35,647 nucleotides of DNA from a virus, in IMG/VR virus record IMGVR_UViG_3300027963_005060, positions 1 through 35,647 of that record; one strand, given 5' to 3'. The translations under genes and the position numbers were made by a program. Below the pieces are notes generated by a model, which searched no databases, was not told the DNA's origin, and was given only the letters and a program-made list of their open reading frames with translations. How positions within the stretch are numbered: position 1 is the stretch's first letter; each line of letters opens with the position of its first letter. Shown one piece after another: positions 27,886 through 35,647 of this stretch.

Positions 27886-28739
27886 GCTTTTTTCAAATTC
27901 CCATCTGTGTGATCGTAAGTTACTTTCCAGCTGTTGACTTGATTGTTTACGTCATTTTCGTGCAGCCGTTGCCAAGGATTCTGACGTCGACCCGAGCAAA
28001 TGTCCCGCCACCAAGAGGCATCAAATCCTTGACTTTCCATGTAGTTGGCCAGTTTTCCAGTATCGGCCAGTCGGCGTGCGGTCCAGGTCAAGTGATGAAA
28101 GTCTCTTGGATCGCTGATGTCGCCTTCCAACATGGGACGATTTTCAAAGGTATCGTCACCGTTGTTGCCAGTGAGGTCAAATCGATCATGTGTGACCCAC
28201 ACAGGAATTCGTTCCCAGATGTCCAGCAAATAGGCCTGTTGACTCAGCCAGCAGTCGGATATTTGATGTGGACTGAGATAGCCCAGGGTGTCCAGCCAGG
28301 CTCGAGGTGCAATGGGAAATATGCTGTAGGGATGGTCATGATGTGTGTGCACAGCCAGCAACTTGAAGTTGCCAGTGTAACCAGCAATGATGCGATCCCA
28401 GCCTGTGGTTTCCATCACAGCATCGTCGTTCCAGAACATCAACCAGTCAGCATCGGCTGCCAGAGCCAGGGCATTCACATACTCGTTGAGACGAATATAG
28501 CCCAGGCGCTCAAATTCCATGGCTGTGTAGTTGACGCCTTTTTCATCCAGCCAGGGCCGGAGATGGTTTTCAAAATGTTGCTGGCCCACTTCGTCGTCTT
28601 GATCAAACGCCAGCATCAGCTGAACCGAATCCAGATCAACAGCTCGATTCATGAGGCTGATCACACTGCGACTCAGGGCGTCAGTTCTTCCACGAGTGGG
28701 CAACAATACCGCTACTTTGTACTCACTGGTTTTGTTCAT
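27882..28739 (-). CDS. Glycosyltransferase, GT-A fold
   Basis: A 285-residue protein starting VAVLLPTRGRTDALSRSVISLMNRA, the nucleotide-sugar binding start of family-2-like glycosyltransferases, with the metal-binding acidic motif in DADWLMFWNDDAVMETTGWD and an acceptor-side region with GDISDPRDFHHLTWTARRLADTGKLANYME. The length is normal. It overlaps the CDGSH-like gene before it by 17 nt and the methyltransferase after it by four. It could act on virion or host surface glycans or on modified DNA bases. Confidence 0.85.
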   Translation of the reverse strand: MNKTSEYKVAVLLPTRGRTDALSRSVISLMNRAVDLDSVQLMLAFDQDDEVGQQHFENHLRPWLDEKGVNYTAMEFERLGYIRLNEYVNALALAADADWLMFWNDDAVMETTGWDRIIAGYTGNFKLLAVHTHHDHPYSIFPIAPRAWLDTLGYLSPHQISDCWLSQQAYLLDIWERIPVWVTHDRFDLTGNNGDDTFENRPMLEGDISDPRDFHHLTWTARRLADTGKLANYMESQGFDASWWRDICSGRRQNPWQRLHENDVNNQVNSWKVTYDHTDGNLKKA

Positions 28740-28902
28740 GATTGTCCTTGTGATTGTGATGGGTATTTACAGCGTTTGTGCCAAGGCCACGATATAATTC
28801 AGCCAGTCTCTCACAGCGTTCTTGATACTGCGATTCACTCAGACTGCAACTGTTGTCACACATGGGTTGTCTAGTGGTTCTGCCGCAAACACAATTGCTC
28901 AT
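28723..28902 (-). CDS. CDGSH-like iron-sulfur miniprotein
   Basis: A 59-residue frame too short for routine detection. The N-terminus CVCGRTTRQPMCDNSC (residues 4-19) fits the CDGSH motif CxCxx(S/T)xxxPxCDGxH at every defined position, except that Gly is Asn and the terminal His is Cys. The cluster would then have four Cys ligands instead of three Cys and one His. The rest is a helix (ESQYQERCERLAELYRGLG) and a His-rich tail. ATGA coupling to the QueD stop and overlap with the glycosyltransferase start support it. Confidence 0.7.
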   Translation of the reverse strand: MSNCVCGRTTRQPMCDNSCSLSESQYQERCERLAELYRGLGTNAVNTHHNHKDNHEQNQ

Positions 28903-29423
28903 GCTTCGTATACTGCACTGTTACCAGCATGCTCGAACACCTCGGCACTGCGCAATCGTACCCCAGAACCCACAGGATATCGTGCCTCGAACACACGACC
29001 ATCTGGATGTGTCCAACCCTGTCCCGCCTGATATGCTGCCAGTATTTCGTTCATGGTTCTAAATACCAGTTCTGCAAACTTTTCACAACCTACACCGGTT
29101 ACCAATCTCAAACTCAACACACCGCCCTGGTCCTGCTTGCCCATGCGGGCTAGATCTTGGAATTTGTTCAAGTGTGGATCATCTAGAGCCACACACATGG
29201 TGTGATCAAACTGCCAGTCGGCCCACTCTTTAAAGGCCTTGAGTCCGCCAAAGTCCATGACCCAGTTTTTCTCGTCTAAGGTTTCGCTTTCAAAGATCAG
29301 CTTGATACCGATTGAGTAGCCATGAATCAAGCTGCAATGGCTGTGTGTGGCACGCCATTGTCTAAAGCAGCACGAGAGTCCGCGATCTGTGCCGTAAGTT
29401 TTTGTTGAAAGATATTTTGCCAT
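28899..29423 (-). CDS. queD: 6-carboxytetrahydropterin synthase (QueD-like)
   Basis: A 174-residue protein of the 6-pyruvoyltetrahydropterin synthase family: FRQWRATHSHCSLIHGYSI carries the Cys and His zinc region, followed by VMDFGGLKAFKEWADWQFDHTMCVALDDP, which contains the conserved DFG and DH residues, and a Glu in AEVFEHAGN. The usual HGH is HGY, a variant I recall from phage and bacterial QueD homologues. It converts dihydroneopterin triphosphate to 6-carboxytetrahydropterin. Start at the second of two adjacent ATGs (AGGAG six bases before). Confidence 0.85.
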   Translation of the reverse strand: MAKYLSTKTYGTDRGLSCCFRQWRATHSHCSLIHGYSIGIKLIFESETLDEKNWVMDFGGLKAFKEWADWQFDHTMCVALDDPHLNKFQDLARMGKQDQGGVLSLRLVTGVGCEKFAELVFRTMNEILAAYQAGQGWTHPDGRVFEARYPVGSGVRLRSAEVFEHAGNSAVYEA

Positions 29424-29441
29424 CATTTTCTCCTATGTTAA

Positions 29442-29450
29442 AGTATAGCA
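29442..29450 (-). promoter_or_regulatory. Extended -10 promoter of queD
   Basis: TGC-TATACT, with no convincing -35; it lies about 20 nt before the start codon. It probably drives queD to nadE as one transcript. Confidence 0.45.
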
Positions 29451-29506
29451 TAGGCAGCAGAATTTATATAGCGGGATGATGCTCAAAAGACCGCTGAGAA
29501 TATTAT

Positions 29507-29989
29507 TTAGACCTGTTGTGGGGTGGTGGGATTTTTATAGCTGCCGGTGCGATAGTTGCCCTGTCCCGGAATGGTGTTGCGCACACCGCCTATGGGATCA
29601 GCAACATCTCCCGCACGCCTAGGTATCATGTGCACATGTGGCCATGCCACAGTCTGTCCTGCCTCAGCGCCCAGATTCATGCCAATGTTGAACGCATCCC
29701 ACTCACCTGATTCCACGCCCTGTTGACCTTGACGGATAGCATCTTGAATTGCTGCCATCAACACTCCCATGGTGTTGTGTTTGGGCACAAACAGCAAGTG
29801 TCCGGGTGTGACAGGATAGATATCTTCAAACACCTGCACATGGAAATCTTCACGAACCAGTTCGGTCCAGGGTGCATGCTCGCGATCGATCTCATGTGGC
29901 AAGTGAGCAAAAATGGTATCGGGACGGGTTTTGGTAGTGTTCACTGGTGTTCCTTGAGAGTCAGTTGTTGGTCGGGAGTTTGTGGTCAA
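29507..29989 (-). CDS. HIT-family nucleotide hydrolase or transferase
   Basis: A 160-residue HIT protein. The core is FEDIYPVTPGHLLFVPKHN, FNIGMNLGAEAGQTVAWPHVHMIPRRAGD. The HxHxH triad appears as W-x-H-x-H: the first His is Trp, whereas the middle, catalytic His is kept. HIT proteins hydrolyse nucleoside phosphoramidates or dinucleotide polyphosphates. The N-terminal 20 residues are polar and weakly conserved, so a later start is possible. It lies 2 nt after the autotransporter stop. Confidence 0.85.
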   Translation of the reverse strand: MTTNSRPTTDSQGTPVNTTKTRPDTIFAHLPHEIDREHAPWTELVREDFHVQVFEDIYPVTPGHLLFVPKHNTMGVLMAAIQDAIRQGQQGVESGEWDAFNIGMNLGAEAGQTVAWPHVHMIPRRAGDVADPIGGVRNTIPGQGNYRTGSYKNPTTPQQV

Positions 29990-29991
29990 TC

Positions 29992-32418
29992 TTAGAAATT
30001 TACTGTGTAGTATGCACGAGCATGATTGGTGCCGTCTTGGGCGGCCTGTAGTCTAAATCCCACTAGATGTTGGTATCCACGGCTGGTCAGGAAACGCTGT
30101 TGATATTTCACACCTGCGTATGCCACTGGGTCAGACCCAGCCAAGTTGTTGATCACGGTGCTGTATTGCATGACACCGTCGGTATCCACACCAGTTGGCG
30201 CTGTGAATGTGACCTGACCTGACACCACTGTGGGCTTGATACCGCCAAACATGTTCCAGTTTCCCACCTGGTAGCCACCCATGCCATGCAAGGCATAGAT
30301 CGGTGTCACTTCAGAAACCATGCCAGGAGTGTAATCCACACGAGTCATCATGACACCGCCTTGTGCCCACCAGCCCTGTGGATCGCCCAATCGGGTAACA
30401 CGCTGACCGGGTTGATATTGTACGCTGTATTCAGTTGTGGCAGCTGATCGAGTTTGACCATACACACCTGAAAAGTTCACGTAAGGATTGTAGCTACTGT
30501 TGGTCAATGTGACTTGATGACGCAATGCACTCGCTGGAGCAAACAGTCTTGAGTCCAGGGTGACAGTTTGATTACCATCGCTTTGAGCACCGCTCAAGGG
30601 CATCTGTTGGTCTTGATTGGCCACCAAACCTGTCCAACGACCACTCCAGTTGTAGCTGGGATCAGCATCCATCATCATGGAGGTGTTCATCACAGCGTTG
30701 GTGCTCATGGTGCTGCTCAAGTCAACACGGAAGTCTCTCTGCATGCCGTCCACTGCTGACACGGAACTCAAGGTGGCTGCCACTGCAGGTGTGGTCTTGC
30801 TCAAACTGATTCCACCTGCCAAGGGCACAGCGGCACTGGTTCTGCCGTTGAGTGCAATGCCCAAGTTGCCCACAGGTTGTGTGGCTCGGTCCAAGTCCAG
30901 CAAGCCCTGTCCCATGACCTCAGCGGTGTATCCGGGCAAGTTCTTGTTGGCTGTTTTCAGCAACAACTGCACCTGGTTGGCCGCAGTCATGTAGGGCCAC
31001 AGTTGATTGATCACAGCAATTGCACCTGCTGCTGATGCAGCCGCTTGGCTACTGCCAGTTGCAGACTTGGTGCCCGAAGTGCTGCCAGCCACCGGAGCTG
31101 CTGAATTGACCAACATGCCTGGAGCCAAGATATAAAAATCACTCACACGGTATTGATCCCGGCATGCGGTACCAGACACTGTTTTACAAACTGAACCTGC
31201 TTGTGCGCCTTCCACACGTCCTGCTTGTGCATTCCAGTTACCTACCACCAGCATTTGACCATTCAACAGCAATTTGCCACTGTCATCGGTTGCGGCAGCA
31301 AAGGTAGCCGGGTTTTGTACATAGGGCAGGGATTGGTTGCCTGCGCTCACTGTGACAGCAATGCGAGATGTCAGTGCCTGTGCCCATTTCTTGGGATCTT
31401 CCAAGTTGTAATAATTGGCGCCACCGTATGTGGCATCGGTGCTGGCATACACACCTTCTGACAATTTTTTGACCGAAGCTTGATACGCCGCTGAATAAGA
31501 GGTGTTGGCAGATAAATTGGCAACCACAATGTCAGACTTGTCTGCCGCCCATGCCAGGGCTTTGACGGCATCAGAGGCGACTAGGCTTTTGCTGTCGCTC
31601 AATTTTGCAACGGCCAAATTGGCGTCAAAGGCCACGCCCGTGGGGGTGACACCATTTCTGGCGCCCAGTGCAATACCCGCAATGCTGGAACCATGTCCCA
31701 CCTTGTCTTGGATGCCTGTACCTGTAATGTCAAACTGATACTTGATTTTTCCAGCAAACGCCACGTTGTTGACGTCAACTCCCGTGTCCATGACCATGAT
31801 GGTGCTGCCTTTACCCGTCCACCCCCTTGCCCAGGCCGCTGCGCTGTTGATGTACTGATTGGATCCGTTGTTGTATTGGGCATTGACCCAATCGGAGGGT
31901 TTGGAGCTGAACACCTGCGTAGGCGTGCCCATGAAGGGCGAGTTGCCATAGTAGGTGGTGGCGTTGAATGGTCCAGTGGATATCGTGGACACCGTGGGTA
32001 GTGCTGTAGGTGTTGAGGTTTTAGGCGCTGGTGCAGGCGTAATCACTGTGGTGGATGCCAGCGTTTTAACCGTTGAAGGGTTCACCACGTTTTTGGTGAC
32101 CACGGTGTCACTGACCAATTTTTCTGTCACCACCTTTTTTCCGTTACTGAGCATCACGGTCGTGACTTCGTATTTGAGATCGCGTGAAGTCGTAGGGGTG
32201 GTGGTGGTGGTTTGCGCCAAGTTGTACACGTTGCGCACCACAGACCCGTCGCTTTGCGTGACGGTTTGGGTGTCTGTGTTGTTGCTTTTAGCCACAGTGG
32301 CTGCGCCCGTTGAAATAACGGTGGACACGGTTTTATAGGTCACAGCAGAACTCACCACTGTTTGAGCATGACCATAACAGGCTGCTACTGCTGCCATGGC
32401 TACCAAGGAATACTTCAT
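29992..32418 (-). CDS. Subtilisin-like serine protease autotransporter
   Basis: An 808-residue protein with a signal peptide (MKYSLVAMAAVAACYGHA), a Thr/Val-rich segment to about residue 150, and an S8 protease domain: Asp211 in MVMDTGVD, His242 in VGHGSSIAG, Asn361 in SAGNQS and Ser457 in GSSQAAASAAG (usual GTSMAAP). The last 250 residues resemble the beta-barrel of type V autotransporters and end in YYTVNF, an outer-membrane C-terminal Phe. The protein would display an active protease on the cell surface. Such a gene is very unusual in a phage and suggests transfer from the host lineage. Confidence 0.85.
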   Translation of the reverse strand: MKYSLVAMAAVAACYGHAQTVVSSAVTYKTVSTVISTGAATVAKSNNTDTQTVTQSDGSVVRNVYNLAQTTTTTPTTSRDLKYEVTTVMLSNGKKVVTEKLVSDTVVTKNVVNPSTVKTLASTTVITPAPAPKTSTPTALPTVSTISTGPFNATTYYGNSPFMGTPTQVFSSKPSDWVNAQYNNGSNQYINSAAAWARGWTGKGSTIMVMDTGVDVNNVAFAGKIKYQFDITGTGIQDKVGHGSSIAGIALGARNGVTPTGVAFDANLAVAKLSDSKSLVASDAVKALAWAADKSDIVVANLSANTSYSAAYQASVKKLSEGVYASTDATYGGANYYNLEDPKKWAQALTSRIAVTVSAGNQSLPYVQNPATFAAATDDSGKLLLNGQMLVVGNWNAQAGRVEGAQAGSVCKTVSGTACRDQYRVSDFYILAPGMLVNSAAPVAGSTSGTKSATGSSQAAASAAGAIAVINQLWPYMTAANQVQLLLKTANKNLPGYTAEVMGQGLLDLDRATQPVGNLGIALNGRTSAAVPLAGGISLSKTTPAVAATLSSVSAVDGMQRDFRVDLSSTMSTNAVMNTSMMMDADPSYNWSGRWTGLVANQDQQMPLSGAQSDGNQTVTLDSRLFAPASALRHQVTLTNSSYNPYVNFSGVYGQTRSAATTEYSVQYQPGQRVTRLGDPQGWWAQGGVMMTRVDYTPGMVSEVTPIYALHGMGGYQVGNWNMFGGIKPTVVSGQVTFTAPTGVDTDGVMQYSTVINNLAGSDPVAYAGVKYQQRFLTSRGYQHLVGFRLQAAQDGTNHARAYYTVNF

Positions 32419-32451
32419 AAAAACTCCACCCAGTTGTTAAACAATACTTAT

Positions 32452-32480
32452 ATTTTAAGACAACGGGATTTTGACGTCAA
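32452..32480 (-). promoter_or_regulatory. Promoter of the autotransporter gene
   Basis: TTGACG (32475-32480), 17-nt spacer, TAAAAT (32452-32457), in the gap after the 70-residue gene. Confidence 0.7.
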
Positions 32481-32510
32481 CCAAAATTCTGTTGTAAAAA
32501 AACAACACTT

Positions 32511-32723
32511 TTAGTCATCGCGTTCCATTTCCGCAGCTTCTTCAATCAAGGCAACCAGTTGTGGAACGGTTGTAACCATTATTTTGGCAGTTTTATAATC
32601 GTTATCCGCGTCTCTGCCAGAGATTTCAAACATATAACCGTTGTCATACATTTGAACAGTGAAATTTTCGTTTACTTTGGTCAGCTTGTCGCTGATTTTG
32701 CTGACGGATTTTTTAGTTGCCAT
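32511..32723 (-). CDS. Small conserved T4-like phage protein
   Basis: A 70-residue protein with SKISDKLTKVNENFTVQMYDNGYMFEISGRDADNDYKTAKIMV and VALIEEAAEMERDD. I recall close relatives in many marine T4-like phages, always of unknown function. An AGGAG site lies just upstream, inside the 45-residue gene it overlaps. The fold is probably a small beta sheet with one helix. Confidence 0.82.
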   Translation of the reverse strand: MATKKSVSKISDKLTKVNENFTVQMYDNGYMFEISGRDADNDYKTAKIMVTTVPQLVALIEEAAEMERDD

Positions 32724-32850
32724 GTGTGTTCTCCTGTTGAGTTTGGGCTAGATAATACCCCGATACTGGATAGCGTTGTTGCAGCCATTCCAATAACCCG
32801 GGTTCGTTGGGTAATTTTATACTACCTGCTCGGTTGGTTATGTACATCAT
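32713..32850 (-). CDS. 45-residue coupled protein after folE
   Basis: A short frame (MMYITNRAGSIKLPNEPG, LLEWLQQRYPVSGYYLAQ) that starts in an ATGA overlap with the folE stop and ends 11 nt into the next gene, leaving no spare bases. This perfect fit suggests a translated gene. No domain is recognised. Confidence 0.6.
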   Translation of the reverse strand: MMYITNRAGSIKLPNEPGLLEWLQQRYPVSGYYLAQTQQENTHGN

Positions 32851-33539
32851 CGCGGTGCAAATTCCTGCTGTAGTTTGATATTGTCCATGAATTCTTTTTT
32901 GGTTGCTGGATCAGTTTTGAATACTCCGCGAAGCACAGTGGTTTGAGTCAAACTTGAATGAGCCATTATACCACGATTCTCGCAGCAGCCATGCACAGCT
33001 TGGATATAAACTCCTACATTTTCAGAGTCGGTTGCTCGACAGATTTCTCGTGCGATATCGTTGCACAATTCTTCTTGTAAAGTACCACGACGAGCACACC
33101 ATTGAGCAATCCTAGTGTACTTGCTAAGACCAATGAGCTTGTTAGCGGCAAGTATTCCGATGTAAGCCACACCACTAACAGGCTGATGATGATGGCTACA
33201 CATACTGCGGAGCTCACTACGCACAACCAACATACCTTCATATCTATCCTCCGAATTGTTTGGAAACGCTGTGCAATCTGGTGCTGCGTCATATCTTCCT
33301 GACATTATCTCGTTGAAATACATCTTGGCCAAGCGTCGAGCCGTGCCTCGGCTGTTGGGATCGTTTTCTCGGTCGATCAATAATGCATCTAGTACCCCTT
33401 CGAATGCAGTGGTGGCTTCTTGGATCAGGTGCTGTCTGTCAGACTCGTGCATGTAGTCACTGACATTGTCGCCGGCCCAGAATCTCTTGCCGTCGGCTCG
33501 CATGCGTTCACGCAACACTTGTGATAGATTTTTTTCCAA
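32847..33539 (-). CDS. folE: GTP cyclohydrolase I
   Basis: A 230-residue FolE. The zinc ligands are in place: Cys114 and His117 in MCSHHHQPVSG and Cys185 in HGCCENRG. The substrate-binding KLIGLSKYTRI and ARRGTLQEELCNDIA bloc are typical, as is the C-terminal AHSSLTQTTVLRG. It converts GTP to dihydroneopterin triphosphate, the first step to both folate and 7-deazaguanines. With QueD and QueE elsewhere in the window it points to the preQ0 branch. It uses a TTG start with GGAG eight bases upstream. Confidence 0.95.
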   Translation of the reverse strand: MEKNLSQVLRERMRADGKRFWAGDNVSDYMHESDRQHLIQEATTAFEGVLDALLIDRENDPNSRGTARRLAKMYFNEIMSGRYDAAPDCTAFPNNSEDRYEGMLVVRSELRSMCSHHHQPVSGVAYIGILAANKLIGLSKYTRIAQWCARRGTLQEELCNDIAREICRATDSENVGVYIQAVHGCCENRGIMAHSSLTQTTVLRGVFKTDPATKKEFMDNIKLQQEFAPR

Positions 33540-33581
33540 TTGTTATTCTCCGATGATAAAGCAGTGGATTGCTGTTGAGCT

Positions 33582-33610
33582 ATTGTACACTATTTAGACA
33601 GCTGAGTCAA
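33582..33610 (-). promoter_or_regulatory. Sigma70 promoter of folE
   Basis: TTGACT (33605-33610), 17-nt spacer ending in GTG, TACAAT (33582-33587), the same -10 as the tRNA-cluster promoters. Confidence 0.83.
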
Positions 33611-34197
33611 CCTAGAATGGTAATCTGTCTGCAGTCTGGGTAGGCCACAGTTTGACATGCACCTGCACCTGCTTGTGCCAACAACTCAGATCCGCGTTGG
33701 GCTTCTTCAATGGTGGGCCGGTAGTGGTAGCCTACTCTAAACACCTGCTGATTTTGCCAGGGTTTCACAGACAAGTCTCTACCATCATATCGTTGTTGCA
33801 GCATGATGTCATAGGCTTCTACATCGTCTAACAGTATGGCACCACCTCGACCTATTTCTACAATTTTGGTATGACCAAAACTGATGCATTGCATTTGCCC
33901 ATCACGGTACATGTTGGGTTCCAGGCGGCGGGCACTGTCCCAGATTCTAGTGCCCACAAATGGGTACTCGCCCGACCAAGTTTGTTCAGCCTCGTCCAGG
34001 TACCGGTAACTGATATTGAGTTTGTGCATGAGCATGGGTATGCTGAGATAGGTATAAGGAGTAAACTCACAGGATTTGACCCGATCATACCGCATGCACA
34101 GTTCAATGGCATGGGTACAGCAGTCGGTCATGATTGCATAGGGTGCGCCGGTGTAGGCAGCCAACTCCTGCTCAAATTTCAAAATTTTATCGAACAT
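33607..34197 (-). CDS. Short DegT/DnrJ-type aminotransferase-like protein
   Basis: A 196-residue protein, about half the length of the family. It retains the PLP-domain elements: AYTGAPYAIMTDCCTHAIELCMR (N-terminal), GTRIWDSARRLEP with Asp87 in the position that binds the pyridine nitrogen, and the Schiff-base lysine region ISFGHTKIVEIGRGGAI (Lys111). The small C-terminal domain is missing. Such short DegT-like genes occur in phages near sugar genes; they may be functional dimers or sugar-binding relics. It overlaps the epimerase start by 11 nt. Confidence 0.8.
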   Translation of the reverse strand: MFDKILKFEQELAAYTGAPYAIMTDCCTHAIELCMRYDRVKSCEFTPYTYLSIPMLMHKLNISYRYLDEAEQTWSGEYPFVGTRIWDSARRLEPNMYRDGQMQCISFGHTKIVEIGRGGAILLDDVEAYDIMLQQRYDGRDLSVKPWQNQQVFRVGYHYRPTIEEAQRGSELLAQAGAGACQTVAYPDCRQITILG

Positions 34198-35137
34198 ACC
34201 ATGCCCATGCGTGAGCTATCATGTCATCCAGGGTGTGCTTGCGCCAATCAGGGCAAATTGCGCCAAAGCGATCATTGCTGGCTGTGAGCACATCGGGGTC
34301 GCCGGGTCTGGCTGCACCTTCGATCAGTTGCACCCTTTGACCAGTGATGCGTTCGGCAGCGGCCACAATCTCTCGATTGCTGGTGCCGGTTTTGGTTCCA
34401 AGATTGTACACACCCGCGGGTGTGGTGTCACTCAAAGCACTCACATGTGCATCTGCAATGTCCTGTACATGCACATAGTCTCTCACACAGGTACCATCAG
34501 GGGTTGCATAGCCGGTGCCATTCAGCACAAACGGCTGCTGGTCTCTGACGCTTTCCAGCACACGAGCAATGATGTGTGTGGCGCCGGGTTCTTGGCCATG
34601 ACGGCCACTGCTGTCAGCACCGCAGGCATTGAAGTAGCGAAAAGCTACATAGTCCAGTCCGTAGGCACGGTGATAACTGGCCAACATCTGTTCCGTCATC
34701 ATCTTGCTTTCACCATAAGGTGATATGGGTTCTCTAGGATCCACTTCGTCACAGGGTGTCATTACTGGAATGCCATATACTGCTGCACTGGAACTGAATA
34801 TGAATCTGGTGCGTGGCGTGACCTTTAATATGAAATCCAACAAGCGTTTGGTCTTGACCACATTGTTTTCATAGTAGTCAGCGGGTGCAGCCATGCTGGG
34901 TCCCACTAGACTGGTACCAGCACAATGCACTACAGCATCGGGTCGGTGATACCCAATGGTTTCCAAGGCTTCGGAACTCACAACATCGTCGCACACATAC
35001 TCATGAAATGCCGACACCAGATGTGGCGGACAACTTCTGCGATCAATGCCCACTACTTGATGCCCGGCGTCATGTAAACGCAGGGCAATTTCACCGCCGA
35101 TATAGCCAGCGGCACCGGTAACAATGACTCGACTCAT
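34187..35137 (-). CDS. NAD-dependent UDP-glucose 4-epimerase-like protein
   Basis: A 316-residue short-chain dehydrogenase/reductase of the GalE type. It shows GxxGxxG in VTGAAGYIGGEIALRL, catalytic SSSAAVYG with Ser and YGESK (Tyr, Lys), RYFNACGADSSGRHG and DGTCVRDYVHVQDIADAH. The enzyme interconverts UDP-sugars such as UDP-glucose and UDP-galactose; other nucleotide sugars are possible. It is coupled by four bases to the glycosyltransferase gene before it, so a surface or virion glycan is the likely end product. Confidence 0.92.
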   Translation of the reverse strand: MSRVIVTGAAGYIGGEIALRLHDAGHQVVGIDRRSCPPHLVSAFHEYVCDDVVSSEALETIGYHRPDAVVHCAGTSLVGPSMAAPADYYENNVVKTKRLLDFILKVTPRTRFIFSSSAAVYGIPVMTPCDEVDPREPISPYGESKMMTEQMLASYHRAYGLDYVAFRYFNACGADSSGRHGQEPGATHIIARVLESVRDQQPFVLNGTGYATPDGTCVRDYVHVQDIADAHVSALSDTTPAGVYNLGTKTGTSNREIVAAAERITGQRVQLIEGAARPGDPDVLTASNDRFGAICPDWRKHTLDDMIAHAWAWYVR

Positions 35138-35647
35138 GCTTTTATCTTGGTCACTTGATATTTTTCGTGGCTCGCATGATCACGATATCTTGGGCCAGCT
35201 CGGTTCCACTGCTCACCCGAACCAGTAATGATGTCCACCACACGATCCACTGTGCCGTTGTTCCAGGCTGCAATCAAGCCCATGTTGTGATGCGGTTCAC
35301 GCAGGAGATTTTGCATTTTGTGATAAGCATCGTCTATTGACCAGGGGACATAGAGACGGTTTGGATCATTGGCAAAAGTCTCGGGGAAACTGCGATAAGC
35401 AGGATATAGTACATTGCAACCAAGAGTGTCAGCCTCACTAACTGTGTTTGACACCCAGTCCTGAAGAGCACAATTGAACAGCACACGAGTATTGTTAAGG
35501 TGAGCATAGTATTCATTCTTGCTTATGTTGTCATAGATTTTCAGCTTGCCTTCTTGCTCGAGCTGTCGGGCACGAGCCACATACTCGGGGTTGTTGCTGC
35601 GCAGTTCTCCGCCTGAATAGATCACAAACTCACAGGGTTCGGTGGTC
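35134..35647 (-). CDS. Glycosyltransferase-like protein (partial, C-terminal part)
   Basis: The frame is open to the right edge, so only about 170 C-terminal residues are seen. They resemble the second Rossmann domain of GT-B glycosyltransferases: FVIYSGGELRSNNPEYVARARQLEQEGKLKIYDNISKNEYYAHLNNTRVLFNCALQDWVSNTVSEADTLGCNVLYPAYRSFPE, matching the donor-binding region with its conserved acidic residue (SEADTLGC). It is coupled by ATGA to the epimerase. The donor sugar cannot be told. Confidence 0.8.
   Translation of the reverse strand, partial: TTEPCEFVIYSGGELRSNNPEYVARARQLEQEGKLKIYDNISKNEYYAHLNNTRVLFNCALQDWVSNTVSEADTLGCNVLYPAYRSFPETFANDPNRLYVPWSIDDAYHKMQNLLREPHHNMGLIAAWNNGTVDRVVDIITGSGEQWNRAGPRYRDHASHEKYQVTKIKA

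Noticed and set aside
1-35647. CRISPR array
   Set aside because: No series of regularly spaced direct repeats was seen.

Overview
The window reads as part of a large tailed (T4-like) bacteriophage genome, or a close relative, from a Gram-negative, probably proteobacterial, host. The reasons are the very tight gene packing with ATGA-type overlaps, almost everything on the minus strand, 13 intact tRNA genes with encoded CCA, tRNA-adjacent endonucleases, a T4 RNase H/FEN-type exonuclease and many small proteins of the kind found in marine and freshwater T4-like phages. No ribosomal, cell-division or core metabolic gene blocks are present. The host is inferred as Gram-negative from signal peptides, C-terminal Phe outer-membrane proteins and periplasmic binding proteins. 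No structural phage gene lies in the window, so phage origin is an inference.

Layout. 1-3.3 kb: a pseudo-receiver, an RNase H-like DUF458 protein, a tricarboxylate-type (TTT/Bug) binding protein, a 2OG-Fe(II) oxygenase and a TRAP DctP-like protein. 3.4-4.8 kb: tRNAs Asn, Ser, Gly and Val with an HNH endonuclease. 5.2-9.7 kb: an RNA polymerase omega-like protein, two PP-loop ATPases and a glycine-amidinotransferase-like enzyme. 10.1-13.6 kb: tRNAs Ile, Glu, Asp, Tyr, Gln, Trp, fMet and Ala, a tRNA broken by an endonuclease gene, two candidate structured RNAs enclosed by perfect 20-21 bp inverted repeats, three near-identical sigma70 promoters and a plus-strand outer-membrane barrel. 13.7-16.2 kb: tRNA-Thr, small genes, a second 2OG oxygenase and the AhpD/AhpC peroxide pair.

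16.4-17.0 kb holds the most unusual element: a circularly permuted, two-piece tmRNA gene. Its acceptor piece and coding piece pair perfectly (G3-U70 included), and its intervening segment carries a complete YkgJ-like cysteine-rich protein gene. 17.0-21.0 kb: two more TTT binding proteins, a further PP-loop ATPase and a frameshifted second DctP-like gene. 21.2-25.4 kb: small phage proteins, the FEN exonuclease and an SGNH-type protein. 25.4-29.4 kb: NAD synthetase, QueE, a methyltransferase, a glycosyltransferase, a CDGSH-like miniprotein and QueD. 29.5-35.6 kb: a HIT protein, a subtilase autotransporter, small genes, GTP cyclohydrolase I, a short DegT-type protein, a GalE-type epimerase and a glycosyltransferase.

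How it fits together: the phage appears to supply translation (tRNAs, tmRNA), transcription control (omega, promoters), oxidative-stress defence (AhpC/AhpD), 7-deazaguanine and NAD metabolism (FolE, QueD, QueE, NadE), surface remodelling (barrel, autotransporter, sugar genes) and small-molecule binding or chemistry (five solute-binding proteins, three PP-loop enzymes, an amidinotransferase). All functions rest on motif recognition by eye; no database search was run.
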